Shown here in pieces: positions 54,583 through 64,000 of a stretch of DNA of 64,000 nt. The DNA is from Pseudomonas alkylphenolica. GTDB taxonomy: Bacteria; Pseudomonadota; Gammaproteobacteria; Pseudomonadales; Pseudomonadaceae. The stretch is taken from positions 62,001 to 126,000 of the forward strand of contig NZ_JADUCM010000004.1 of the NCBI RefSeq assembly GCF_016009175.1, written 5' to 3'. Position 1 is the stretch's first letter; each line of letters begins with the position of its first letter. A program made the translations under genes and the position numbers. The notes beneath the pieces were generated by a model. It was not told the origin of the DNA and did not search any database. It was given only the letters and a program-made list of their open reading frames with translations.

Positions 54583-56511
54583 TTATTGGTCGTCGAAATA
54601 CCGCTCATGCCAGTCCACCAGCGGTTGTGGCGAGTTGAGCTTCTGCCCGTAGATCACCGAGTACGAGAGTACGTTCTGCACATACTGGCGCGTCTCATCG
54701 AACGGGATCGACTCCACCCATACATCAAAACTCAGGTGGTCGGCGCCACGCAGCCATTGCCGCACGCGACCCGGACCTGCGTTATAGGCAGCGGATGCCA
54801 GTACCCGGTTGCCATTGAACTGGCTGTGCACCTGGCTCAGGTAGGCGGCGCCCAGCTGAATGTTCTTGTCCGGGTTGAACACCTGGGCTGGGGAGGCCAG
54901 CGGGATGCTGAACTTGCGCGCGGTTTCCTTGGCGGTGGCCGGCATCAGTTGCATCAGGCCGCTGGCGCCCACGCTGGAGCGGGCGTCCTCCATGAACGCA
55001 CTTTCCTGGCGGGTGATGGCAAACACCCAGCTCGAATGCAGCCCACGTACCTTGGCTTCGCGCACCAGGGTGTCGCGGTGAGCCATCGGGAAGCGGATGT
55101 CCAGGTCGTCCCAGTACTGTGCCTGGCTGATGGTGCGGATGGCCGGGAAGTACCAGCGCATGTCATACGCCAGTTTGGCCTGGGCAACCATTTCGTCCCG
55201 GCTGAAATGACGGCTGACGTGGTACCACTCGCGTCGACCGTCGACGATCTGGCCGCGGGCATGGAACTCCAGGGCTCGACGAATACCCGGCGTGTTGCGC
55301 ACCTTGTTCATCAACGCCTGGCTGAGTACCAGTGGCTTGTTGTTCAGCTGGTACGGGGTTTTTGCCCGGTCGGCAGCGAGAAAACCATAGAAGTCGCGCT
55401 CACGGGCGACGGTCTTGTACAGCAATGGAATCTGCGGGTTTTTTGGCTGCGCCAGTTCCAGGCTGCGCGCTTGCCAGTAACGCCAGCGATTGCTGCTGGC
55501 CAGGTCTTGCGGCAGGCGCTTGGTCAGCTCATAGGCGTCTTCCCAGCGTCCCAGGCGCAGCAACAGGCGCAGGCGCCACTCGGTGACGGTGTTGTCACGC
55601 AGTTCAGGGTCGTAGCGGGTCATCAGGTCCAGCGCCCGTGGATCGTAGCGCCGGGCCAGGGTCAGGCCGATTTCCCGGGCAATGGCCACTTTCTCGTCAC
55701 GAGAAAAATGCATGCGGTTGGCGTAGTCGTCCAGCAAGCCCATGGCGCGTTCCGGGTCCTGGCGTGCCAGGCGGCGCAAGCCCAGGCTGACGACGTCGGA
55801 CATGGTTTCGTTGACCGGTGTGAAACGGCTTGGCTGGTTGAGCAGCTCCGGCTTTTGCGCCACATCCACCAGCAAGCGGCCCTGGGGGGCGAGGGAGGTG
55901 AGGTCTTTGGTCAGGCTGTTGGCCAGGGCATAGTTGCGCGCCTGCGCTGCCAGCTTGGTGCGTTCCCAGCGTTTCTGCTCGGTGAGCTGGCCTTCGGCAG
56001 CCCAGCGGCTGAACAACGCGTCGCAGGCAGCAGGCTGCGACTTGCCCACAAGCCAGAGTTTTTCTGCCGAGGCATAACCTTCGGCGCGCTGGCCCTGGAT
56101 CAGCTGGCGCTGACCATTGAGGCAGTCGAGTTCGGTAAAATTGAGCTTCGGATCATAATAGCGACTGAAGGTGTCCCATTCGCCACGCTCAGCCAGCCAG
56201 CGCAACCAGCGCAATTTCATCCAGTTGGCTTGTGGCAGGTCGCCATGGGCGGCAAGGAATTTCTCGATTTCGGCATTGCTGGCGGTCTTCAGGCGTGCCG
56301 TCAGCTCGTCATATGCCAGGTAAGGAGTCAGCGGATAATCGCTCAGCGCCTGGGCGTAGCGCAGGTACGGGCCTTTGTCGCCCTTGGCCAGGGCGCGTTT
56401 GGCCTCATCGTAGTACTGGCGTTGCACAGTGATATCGGTGGCCTGGGCGACGCTGGCCGCAGAAGCCGAGAGAAGCAGGCAGGAAACTAGGTTTAACAGG
56501 CGGCTGCGCAT
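54583..56511 (-). CDS. slt: Soluble lytic murein transglycosylase
   Basis: A 642-residue periplasmic enzyme cutting the MurNAc-GlcNAc bond with 1,6-anhydro formation. It has a signal peptide (MRSRLLNLVSCLLLSASAASVAQA region), a large alpha-superhelical U/L-type ring (about 30-440), and the C-terminal lysozyme-like domain (about 460-620) with the catalytic Glu in AITRQESAFM and the motif GASGLMQLMPATA. The 56511 ATG gives the clearest signal peptide and is near a CGGAAG site. Confidence 0.95.
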   Translation of the reverse strand: MRSRLLNLVSCLLLSASAASVAQATDITVQRQYYDEAKRALAKGDKGPYLRYAQALSDYPLTPYLAYDELTARLKTASNAEIEKFLAAHGDLPQANWMKLRWLRWLAERGEWDTFSRYYDPKLNFTELDCLNGQRQLIQGQRAEGYASAEKLWLVGKSQPAACDALFSRWAAEGQLTEQKRWERTKLAAQARNYALANSLTKDLTSLAPQGRLLVDVAQKPELLNQPSRFTPVNETMSDVVSLGLRRLARQDPERAMGLLDDYANRMHFSRDEKVAIAREIGLTLARRYDPRALDLMTRYDPELRDNTVTEWRLRLLLRLGRWEDAYELTKRLPQDLASSNRWRYWQARSLELAQPKNPQIPLLYKTVARERDFYGFLAADRAKTPYQLNNKPLVLSQALMNKVRNTPGIRRALEFHARGQIVDGRREWYHVSRHFSRDEMVAQAKLAYDMRWYFPAIRTISQAQYWDDLDIRFPMAHRDTLVREAKVRGLHSSWVFAITRQESAFMEDARSSVGASGLMQLMPATAKETARKFSIPLASPAQVFNPDKNIQLGAAYLSQVHSQFNGNRVLASAAYNAGPGRVRQWLRGADHLSFDVWVESIPFDETRQYVQNVLSYSVIYGQKLNSPQPLVDWHERYFDDQ

Positions 56512-56732
56512 GAGACTTCCGGGCAGTTTGACCATAAAAAGTGACGGCGAGGCCAGCACTGTTTGAATTGCATTGCTTTAGCTTAGCCGTTTGCCGCAGG
56601 CGGATGAAAGCATTGTGCTTGTATCCAGTTGTAATCGGACAGCCTATCGTCGGATCTGCCTGCAGGTTCGCCTGCTTAATGTGAAGCCGGCCCAAGTCAG
56701 GTAGAATGCGCGCCCGGTTTTTGGAGAAGATC

Positions 56733-58652
56733 ATGACCCTGCTCAAATTAAGCGATGTGTCCCTTGCGTTCGGCGCCATGCCGTTGTTGGACAAGGTGTC
56801 GTGGCAGATCGCCCGTGGTGAGCGGGTGTGCATTATCGGTCGCAACGGTACTGGCAAATCGAGCATGCTGCGCCTGGTCAAGGGCGATCAGAAACCCGAT
56901 GACGGCGACGTCTGGCGTGCCCCGGGCCTGAAGATTGGCGAGCTGCCACAGGAACTGCCGGTGGCCGACGGACGCACCGTGTTCGACGTTGTGGCCGAAG
57001 GGCTGGATGGCGTCGGCGCGTTGCTCGCCGAATACCATCACCTGAGCCAGAACATTCACACCGATGCCGACCTTGAAAAGCTCATGCACGTCCAGCACGA
57101 CCTGGAAGCGCGTGATGGCTGGCGGCTGCAGCAACTGGTCGACAGTACCCTGAGCCGCCTGCAGTTGCCGGCCGACAAAACCCTTGCAGAGCTCTCGGGT
57201 GGCTGGCGTCGTCGTGTGCTGCTGGCCCAGGCGTTGGTGTCCGAGCCTGACCTGCTGTTGCTCGACGAACCGACCAACCACCTGGATATCGGTGCGATTG
57301 CCTGGCTCGAAGAAGCGCTCAACGGTTTTGGCGGCGCCGTGCTGTTCATTACCCACGACCGTTCCTTCCTGCAAAACCTGGCCACGCGCATCCTCGAGCT
57401 GGACCGTGGCGGCCTGATCGACTGGAACGGCGACTACGCCAGCTTCCTGGTACACAAGGAAGCCGCGCTGGCGGCCGAAGAAACCGCCAATGCGCTGTTC
57501 GACAAGAAGCTGGCCCAGGAAGAAGTGTGGATTCGTCAGGGCATCAAGGCCCGACGCACCCGTAACGAAGGCCGCGTGCGTGCCCTCAAGGCCCTGCGCG
57601 TAGAGCGCAGCGAGCGCCGTGAGCGCCAGGGCAAAGCCAACATCATGCTTGATGTGGCAGAGAAGTCCGGCAAGCAGGTGATGGTGCTGGAGAACGTCAG
57701 CTTCAGTCACCCGGGCGGCCCGCAGCTGGTCAAGGACTTCTCTATGGTCCTGCAGCGCGAAGACCGTATCGGTCTGCTCGGCGCCAACGGTACCGGCAAA
57801 ACCACCCTGCTCAAGCTGATGCTCGGTGATCTGGAGCCTACCGGTGGCAAGGTCGAGTCAGGTACGCGCCTTGAAGTGGCCTACTTCGACCAGTTGCGCC
57901 ACCAGCTGGACCTGGAAAAGACCGTTATCGACAACCTGTCCGAAGGTCGCGATTTCATCGAGATCGACGGTCAGAACCGTCATGTCCTGAGCTACCTGGG
58001 CGACTTCCTGTTCAGCCCGCAACGTGCCCGGACTCCGGTCAAGGCATTGTCCGGTGGTGAGCGTGCGCGGTTGCTGCTGGCCAAACTGTTCAGCAAACCG
58101 GCCAACCTGCTGGTCCTCGACGAACCCACCAACGACCTGGACGTGGAAACCCTCGAGCTGCTCGAAGAAGTGCTGTCGGCGTTCAAGGGTACCGTGCTGA
58201 TGGTCAGCCACGACCGGGCATTCCTCGACAACGTGGTTACCAGCACCCTGGTGTTTGAAGGCGAGGGCAAGGTCCGCGAGTACGTCGGCGGCTACCAGGA
58301 CTGGATCCGTCAGGGCGGTTCGCCGAAGTTGCTCGGCGTTACCGAGAGCAAATCGGGCAAGTCGGAGCTGAACACGGCAGTGGTCGAGGCGGTGGTGGCG
58401 ACGCCGGTGGCGGAACCGGCTGCCGAGGCACCGAAGAAAAAGCTCAGCTACAAGCTGCAGCGCGAGCTGGAAGCCTTGCCTGGCCAGATTGATGAGCTTG
58501 AGCAGAAGATGGCTGCCGTGCAGGAGGAGATTTCTGATCCTGCGTTCTACCAGCGGCCGATTGACCAGACTTCCGCCGTGCTGGCACGCCTTGAGCAGAT
58601 GCAGGCCGAGCTGGATGTGCTGGTAGAGCGCTGGGCTGAACTGGATAGCTGA
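56733..58652 (+). CDS. uup: ABC-F protein Uup
   Basis: A 639-residue soluble tandem ABC ATPase of the Uup subfamily (E. coli Uup about 635). Two nucleotide-binding domains have Walker A GRNGTGKSS and GANGTGKTT, signatures LSGGWRRR and LSGGERAR, and Walker B LLLDEPTNHLD and LVLDEPTNDLD. The linker IRQGIKARRTRNEGRVRALK is typical, and the C-terminal coiled coil (about 560-635) is the DNA-binding domain of Uup. It acts on the ribosome and in tandem-repeat stability. GGAGAAGATC precedes the ATG; TAGAAT at 56702-56707 may be its -10. Confidence 0.95.
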   Translation: MTLLKLSDVSLAFGAMPLLDKVSWQIARGERVCIIGRNGTGKSSMLRLVKGDQKPDDGDVWRAPGLKIGELPQELPVADGRTVFDVVAEGLDGVGALLAEYHHLSQNIHTDADLEKLMHVQHDLEARDGWRLQQLVDSTLSRLQLPADKTLAELSGGWRRRVLLAQALVSEPDLLLLDEPTNHLDIGAIAWLEEALNGFGGAVLFITHDRSFLQNLATRILELDRGGLIDWNGDYASFLVHKEAALAAEETANALFDKKLAQEEVWIRQGIKARRTRNEGRVRALKALRVERSERRERQGKANIMLDVAEKSGKQVMVLENVSFSHPGGPQLVKDFSMVLQREDRIGLLGANGTGKTTLLKLMLGDLEPTGGKVESGTRLEVAYFDQLRHQLDLEKTVIDNLSEGRDFIEIDGQNRHVLSYLGDFLFSPQRARTPVKALSGGERARLLLAKLFSKPANLLVLDEPTNDLDVETLELLEEVLSAFKGTVLMVSHDRAFLDNVVTSTLVFEGEGKVREYVGGYQDWIRQGGSPKLLGVTESKSGKSELNTAVVEAVVATPVAEPAAEAPKKKLSYKLQRELEALPGQIDELEQKMAAVQEEISDPAFYQRPIDQTSAVLARLEQMQAELDVLVERWAELDS

Positions 58653-58660
58653 GTGAAGGT

Positions 58661-58683
58661 GCCCGGCGCAGTGAGCGCCGGGC
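58661..58683. terminator. Hairpin between uup and uspA-like gene
   Basis: GCCCGGCGC (58661-58669) pairs perfectly with GCGCCGGGC (58675-58683), loop AGTGA; neither strand has a T-run. Confidence 0.4.
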
Positions 58684-58691
58684 GACCCGGC

Positions 58692-59132
58692 TTACTCTTT
58701 TTTCAGCAGGCGTACGGCGAGCACATCGCAGGGAGCGCCGTGCAGCACGTCATTGGCGGTGGAGCCCAATAGCAGGGCCAGGCCGTGGCGGCCATGACTG
58801 CCGACCACGATCAGGTCGCACTGCTGTTCTTTGGCTAGCTGGTGGATTTCCTGGCGGGGTTGGCCGTAGGTCAGGTGCGAATCGCCGCGCTTGATTTCCG
58901 GGTACTTGTTGAACAGGCGATCCATGCGCTCCTTGGCCTGGTCGAACTGTTGCTGTTGCAGCTGCGACAGGTCCATGGGCACATCACCACCAAACGCCAT
59001 CGCCATCGGCTCGACGATATGCACTAGGGAGACCTTTGCATTGGTGGGCGCGGCCAGTGTCATGGCGCGTTTGATGACCGGGTCGCATTCTTCGGTCAGG
59101 TCGACGGCAACCAGTATGTGTTCGTAGGGCAT
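58692..59132 (-). CDS. Universal stress protein UspA family
   Basis: A 146-residue single-domain Usp. The N-terminal ILVAVDLTEECDP and C-terminal VVGSHGRHGLALLLGSTANDVL carry the nucleotide-binding GxxG-x9-G(S/T) motif, so ATP binding is expected. Role in stress survival. It stands alone between converging and diverging neighbours. Confidence 0.93.
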   Translation of the reverse strand: MPYEHILVAVDLTEECDPVIKRAMTLAAPTNAKVSLVHIVEPMAMAFGGDVPMDLSQLQQQQFDQAKERMDRLFNKYPEIKRGDSHLTYGQPRQEIHQLAKEQQCDLIVVGSHGRHGLALLLGSTANDVLHGAPCDVLAVRLLKKE

Positions 59133-59242
59133 GAGAAGCTCTCCTGACAGTCGCGATAGTTAAAGTATGGTCGGTTTCAGGCTGATCGCTTCGAACCCCC
59201 GGCTAACCAGCTCAATTGCAACGCTTTATGGGAACAACAGAT

Positions 59243-59680
59243 ATGACGGTCTGGGTAGTGGTGTCAATCCTTGCGCTGATTCTCAGCCCCTTGGCCTGGT
59301 TGCGTCCTTCACGTAATCAGAGTGGGCGCATGGCGTTGCGCATGGAAGCCCGGCGCATGGGTTTGAGCATGCAGCTGGCGCCTCAGGAATGGCCACACTG
59401 GCTGCCCAAGGAGCCGCCAAGCCCCTGTGCGCAGTACCTGCAGCCCCGGCGAAAGGGCAGGGCAGACCACTGGAGTTACTGGCAGACCACCCCGGGCACC
59501 TGGCTCAATCAGTGGCGTGAACCTTGTGCAGATCCGTTGCTCGCGGCGCAGTTCGCGCGCCTGCCCGAGAGCGTTTATAAAATCGAAGCTGGTCCGCAAA
59601 TGGTTGCCCTGTTCTGGGGGGAGCGCGGCGAAAAAGCTGTATTGCAGGATATTGCCGAGGTGCTCAAGGCCCTGGCCTGA
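59243..59680 (+). CDS. Small hypothetical membrane-anchored protein
   Basis: A 145-residue protein with one N-terminal transmembrane helix (about 2-20, VWVVVSILALILSPLAWL) and a soluble, Trp-rich, basic cytoplasmic part. I do not recognise it. The ATG at 59243 gives the helix at the very N-terminus and has GGAA upstream; ATG at 59228 and TTG at 59216 are possible alternatives. Function is unknown. Confidence 0.75.
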   Translation: MTVWVVVSILALILSPLAWLRPSRNQSGRMALRMEARRMGLSMQLAPQEWPHWLPKEPPSPCAQYLQPRRKGRADHWSYWQTTPGTWLNQWREPCADPLLAAQFARLPESVYKIEAGPQMVALFWGERGEKAVLQDIAEVLKALA

Positions 59681-60176
59681 TCGCGCTCAATAAAAAGCCC
59701 GATTCACGCATCGGGCAGACGGGCCAGGCAGGCCGGAGTAGTGGTTGATTCCTTCCCCAGTGTAGCGCGCCCTGCGCTACCCGCTGTATTTCTTGTCATC
59801 TCCCCTGTGCAGCCTCGACTGTGTTGATTCTGCGTTTACCCGAATCGGCGGTTGACGATCATGCTTGCCATGAATACGCCACGATCACCGTACCGAGTGT
59901 TTGCTGGCAGTTGGCGAAAAATGACCGGAAAGTCGCGTTTTCACGCTGCTTTCGGGTATTTGACAACGGCGATCTTTTCGTTGAATGTGTGCATACCCAA
60001 ATCAAACGGGCGTATGAATTGAGCGTTTGTATGTCAGATCGCTCTTACAGAATCCCGACTATCGCGCTGACGGGTGTGCCTGGCACAAGGGTTCGGAAAC
60101 ACGGCAAACAGCCGGCCGGGCCTTTTACCAGCGATCGGCGTGTACAGTTCAGCTTCCATATCGTGGAGATCAGTTG
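59681..60176. other. 496-base region upstream of fadB
   Basis: No gene supported. Contents: a minus-strand terminator hairpin near 59690-59716, an inverted repeat GTAGCGC/GCGCTAC at 59762-59780, TTGACA at 59960-59965 as a possible fadB -35, and CAAAC (60003-60007) / GTTTG (60025-60029) arms that resemble separated PsrA half-sites. An open frame at 59821-60177 is not family-like. Confidence 0.55.
59690..59716 (-). terminator. Orphan minus-strand rho-independent terminator
   Basis: GCCCGAT (59697-59703) pairs with ATCGGGC (59710-59716), loop TCACGC. The run at 59689-59696 is U-rich on the minus strand only. No minus-strand gene lies upstream of it within about 500 bases. Confidence 0.6.
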
Positions 60177-62324
60177 ATGATTTACGAAGGTAAAGCCATC
60201 ACGGTTAAGGCTCTTGAAAGCGGCATCGTCGAACTGAAGTTCGACCTCAAGGGTGAGTCCGTCAACAAGTTCAACCGTCTTACCCTGAGCGAATTGCGTC
60301 AGGCCGTAGACACCATCAAGGCCGATGCATCGATCAAGGGCGTGATTGTCAGCAGTGGCAAGGACGTCTTCATCGTCGGCGCGGATATCACCGAGTTTGT
60401 CGATAACTTCAAGCTGCCCGAGGCCGAACTGGTCGCCGGCAACCTGGAAGCCAACCGCATTTTCAGCGACTTTGAAGACCTGGCCGTGCCGACTGTGGCC
60501 GCGATCAACGGCATCGCCCTGGGTGGCGGTCTGGAAATGTGCCTGGCTGCCGACTACCGCGTCATGGCCAGCACTGCCAAGATCGGCCTGCCTGAAGTCA
60601 AGCTGGGTATCTACCCGGGCTTCGGCGGTACCGTGCGCCTGCCGCGCATCATCGGTGCCGACAACGCCATCGAGTGGATTGCCGCCGGCAAGGAAAACCG
60701 TGCCGAAGACGCCCTGAAAGTAGGCGCTGTCGACGCAGTGGTTGCTCCCGAGTTGCTGCACGCTGCAGCCCTGGACCTGATCAAGCGCGCCATCAGCGGC
60801 GAGTTCGACCACAAGGCCAAGCGTCAGCCAAAACTCGAGAAGCTCAAGCTCAACGCCATCGAGCAGATGATGTCGTTCGAAACCGCCAAAGGTTTCGTCG
60901 CCGGTCAAGCGGGCCCGAATTACCCGGCGCCGGTTGAAGCGATCAAGAGCATCCAGAAAGCCGCCAACTTCGGTCGTGACAAGGCGCTGGAAGTTGAAGC
61001 CGCAGGCTTCGTCAAGCTGGCCAAGACTTCGGTTGCCGAGAGCCTGATCGGTCTGTTCCTCAATGACCAGGAGCTTAAGCGCAAAGCCAAGGCCCACGAC
61101 GAAATCGCCCGTGACGTGAAGCAGGCCGCCGTGCTCGGCGCCGGCATCATGGGTGGCGGCATCGCCTACCAGTCGGCGGTCAAGGGCACCCCGATCCTGA
61201 TGAAGGATATCAACGAAGGCGCCATTCAGCTGGGCTTGAACGAAGCCTCCAAGCTGCTCGGCAAGCGCGTTGAAAAAGGCCGCCTGACCCCGGCGAAAAT
61301 GGCTGAAGCGCTGAATGCGATTCGCCCGACCCTGTCTTATGGCGACTTCGCCAATGTCGACATCGTCGTTGAAGCCGTGGTCGAGAACCCCAAGGTCAAG
61401 CAAGCGGTACTGGCTGAAGTGGAAGGCCAGGTGAAGGAAGACGCCATTCTGGCCTCCAACACCTCGACCATCTCCATCAACCTGCTGGCCAAGGCGCTCA
61501 AGCGTCCGGAAAACTTCGTCGGCATGCACTTCTTCAACCCGGTGCACATGATGCCGCTGGTCGAAGTCATCCGTGGCGAGAAGTCCAGCGATGTGGCAGT
61601 TGCCACCACCGTTGCCTACGCCAAGAAAATGGGCAAGAACCCGATCGTGGTCAACGACTGCCCGGGCTTCCTGGTCAACCGTGTACTGTTCCCGTACTTC
61701 GGCGGTTTCGCCAAGCTGGTCAGCGCCGGTGTCGACTTCGTGCGCATCGACAAGGTCATGGAAAAGTTCGGCTGGCCGATGGGCCCTGCCTACCTGATGG
61801 ACGTGGTCGGTATCGACACCGGCCACCACGGCCGTGACGTGATGGCCGAAGGCTTCCCTGATCGCATGAAAGACGACACCCGTTCGGCCGTCGATGCGCT
61901 CTACGAAGCCAACCGCCTGGGCCAGAAAAATGGCAAGGGCTTCTACGCCTACGAGACCGACAAGCGCGGCAAGCCGAAGAAAGTCGCTGACGCGGCGGTG
62001 CTTGAAGTGCTCAAGCCGGTCATTTACGAGCAACGCGAAGTCACCGACGAAGACATCATCAACTGGATGATGGTCCCGCTGTGCCTGGAAACTGTCCGTT
62101 GCCTGGAAGACGGTATCGTCGAGACTGCTGCCGAAGCCGACATGGGTCTGGTCTACGGTATCGGTTTCCCTCCGTTCCGTGGCGGCGCACTGCGCTACAT
62201 CGATTCGATCGGCGTAGCAGAATTCGTTGCCCTGGCAGACAAGTACGCCGATCTGGGTCCGCTGTATCACCCCACCGCGAAGCTGCGTGAAATGGCCAAA
62301 AACGGCCAGAGCTTCTTCGGTTAA
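60177..62324 (+). CDS. fadB: Fatty-acid oxidation complex alpha subunit FadB
   Basis: A 715-residue multifunctional enzyme. The N-terminal enoyl-CoA hydratase/isomerase region (about 1-190) shows VGADITEF and [13 protein letters not shown]; the 3-hydroxyacyl-CoA dehydrogenase NAD site [10 protein letters not shown] begins near 319, followed by the C-terminal dehydrogenase domains. It carries three steps of beta-oxidation in complex with FadA. GGAG precedes the ATG at 60177, which gives the usual [11 protein letters not shown] start. PsrA-like control is suspected. Confidence 0.97.
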   Translation: MIYEGKAITVKALESGIVELKFDLKGESVNKFNRLTLSELRQAVDTIKADASIKGVIVSSGKDVFIVGADITEFVDNFKLPEAELVAGNLEANRIFSDFEDLAVPTVAAINGIALGGGLEMCLAADYRVMASTAKIGLPEVKLGIYPGFGGTVRLPRIIGADNAIEWIAAGKENRAEDALKVGAVDAVVAPELLHAAALDLIKRAISGEFDHKAKRQPKLEKLKLNAIEQMMSFETAKGFVAGQAGPNYPAPVEAIKSIQKAANFGRDKALEVEAAGFVKLAKTSVAESLIGLFLNDQELKRKAKAHDEIARDVKQAAVLGAGIMGGGIAYQSAVKGTPILMKDINEGAIQLGLNEASKLLGKRVEKGRLTPAKMAEALNAIRPTLSYGDFANVDIVVEAVVENPKVKQAVLAEVEGQVKEDAILASNTSTISINLLAKALKRPENFVGMHFFNPVHMMPLVEVIRGEKSSDVAVATTVAYAKKMGKNPIVVNDCPGFLVNRVLFPYFGGFAKLVSAGVDFVRIDKVMEKFGWPMGPAYLMDVVGIDTGHHGRDVMAEGFPDRMKDDTRSAVDALYEANRLGQKNGKGFYAYETDKRGKPKKVADAAVLEVLKPVIYEQREVTDEDIINWMMVPLCLETVRCLEDGIVETAAEADMGLVYGIGFPPFRGGALRYIDSIGVAEFVALADKYADLGPLYHPTAKLREMAKNGQSFFG

Positions 62325-62338
62325 GCGCCCAACGATAG

Positions 62339-63529
<1,191 letters not shown>

Positions 63530-63545
63530 GCGTTTTGCGGATGGA

Positions 63546-63577
63546 AACCGGGGCCTGGTGCCCCGGTTTTTGTTTTT
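63546..63577 (+). terminator. Terminator of fadBA
   Basis: AACCGGGGC (63546-63554) pairs with GCCCCGGTT (63560-63568), loop CTGGT, then a T-rich run. Confidence 0.88.
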
Positions 63578-63607
63578 GCGGAATTTTTTTTCAAGAGGGT
63601 GAGCAAC

Positions 63608-63871
63608 ATGCAGATACAACCAGGCGTATACCGGCATTACAAGGGGCCTGAGTATCGTGTGTTCGGCACTGCGCGCCATTCTGAAACCGAGGAGTGGATG
63701 GTGGTTTACCAGACGCTTTATGGCGATTTCAGCTGCTGGTTGCGTCCGCTGACGATGTTTACCGAGACGGTTGAGGTTGACGGGAAGTGCGTACCGCGCT
63801 TTGCTTTGATCACGCCTGAGGCCGAGCAGTTTCCTCCTCCGGCGCCTGAGCAGCTATTGCGTCAAGCTTGA
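63608..63871 (+). CDS. DUF1653 protein
   Basis: An 87-residue beta-rich protein of the DUF1653 family, recognised by GVYRHYKGPEYRVFGTARHSETEEWMVVYQ and LWVRPLTMF-type spacing (here CWLRPLTMFTETV). Function is unknown. The start at 63608 has AAGAGGG at the right distance, better than GTG 63599. It sits between fadA and topA in pseudomonads. Confidence 0.9.
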   Translation: MQIQPGVYRHYKGPEYRVFGTARHSETEEWMVVYQTLYGDFSCWLRPLTMFTETVEVDGKCVPRFALITPEAEQFPPPAPEQLLRQA

Positions 63872-63957
63872 CCTCACTCTGTTGCCACTATATATAGCGG
63901 TGCCGCGTCAGGTACCTGCCGTGTTTTTATTTTCAGTATTCAGGAATTTTCCGATCC

Positions 63958-64000
63958 ATGGGCAAATCGCTGGTCATTGTGGAATCCCCGGCTAAGGCCA
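63958..64000 (+). CDS. topA: DNA topoisomerase I, N-terminal fragment (3' truncated by window)
   Basis: Only the first 14 residues are present (MGKSLVIVESPAKA). The sequence is the start of the TOPRIM domain of bacterial TopA, with the catalytic Glu in VIVESPAKA. Its position after fadA-DUF1653 agrees. Confidence 0.9.
   Translation, partial: MGKSLVIVESPAKA

Noticed and set aside
59821..60177. 118-residue frame directly upstream of fadB
   Set aside because: No ribosome site, overlaps the probable fadB promoter and has no recognisable motif.

Overview
The window is GC-rich, densely coded chromosomal DNA from a Pseudomonas, most likely of the P. putida group. The genus call rests on gene content and order: pyrD-rmf-rlmL, an Aer2-type aerotaxis receptor beside acnA, rlmM-tusA, pdxB, moaB-moeA, cheV, slt-uup and fadB-fadA-DUF1653-topA. 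Two copies of the P. putida-type REP element and a Pseudomonas-style RMF support it. The species cannot be fixed from the sequence alone.

Left end (1-4874): the distal part of a type III secretion cluster of the Salmonella SPI-1 type. It reads prgH (cut by the window edge), prgI, prgJ, prgK, orgA, orgB, a small unrecognised protein at the orgC position, and an unrecognised 432-residue multi-helix protein that may be a secreted or membrane-inserted substrate. The genes are tightly packed or overlapping on the + strand. The cluster stops 44 bases before pyrD, so it looks like an accessory island butted against a core housekeeping gene.

4919-24502: core genes and signalling. These include pyrD, rmf (with a hairpin-rich leader), the two-domain 23S rRNA methyltransferase rlmL, a CHASE-PAS-PAS-GGDEF diguanylate cyclase, dacB, yggL, a BvgAS-like two-component pair, dgt, a yqjD-yqjE-yqjK-like operon, an Amt ammonium channel that abuts a Kef-type antiporter stop to stop, and a glutaredoxin-like protein.

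24597-37585: an M15-type peptidase, an unrecognised 103-residue protein behind a near-perfect LexA box, an RluA-type pseudouridine synthase, aer2 with a FliA-type promoter, acnA, rlmM, tusA, a MATE exporter, pdxB, a 57-residue protein and an MsbA-like ABC exporter.

37793-53629: chemotaxis and envelope functions. Two methyl-accepting chemotaxis proteins flank an Mqo with a lipoprotein signal and a glycine-zipper protein. Then come tRNA-Pro(CGG) on the minus strand, a small DUF903 lipoprotein, moaB-moeA, a manC-glycosyltransferase pair, a YegS-like lipid kinase, a NarXL-like sensor/regulator pair, a degenerate Hpt-like protein and cheV.

53675-64000: a MOSC protein, soluble lytic transglycosylase slt, the ABC-F protein uup, a UspA-family protein, a small membrane-anchored protein, the fatty-acid oxidation operon fadBA, a DUF1653 protein and the first 43 bases of topA.

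I saw no CRISPR array, insertion sequence, prophage or integrase. The most notable features are the SPI-1-like secretion genes with their unknown companion proteins, the LexA-controlled unknown gene, the exported-looking Mqo, a minus-strand terminator upstream of fadB that has no gene to serve, and several unassigned repeat or operator-like motifs.
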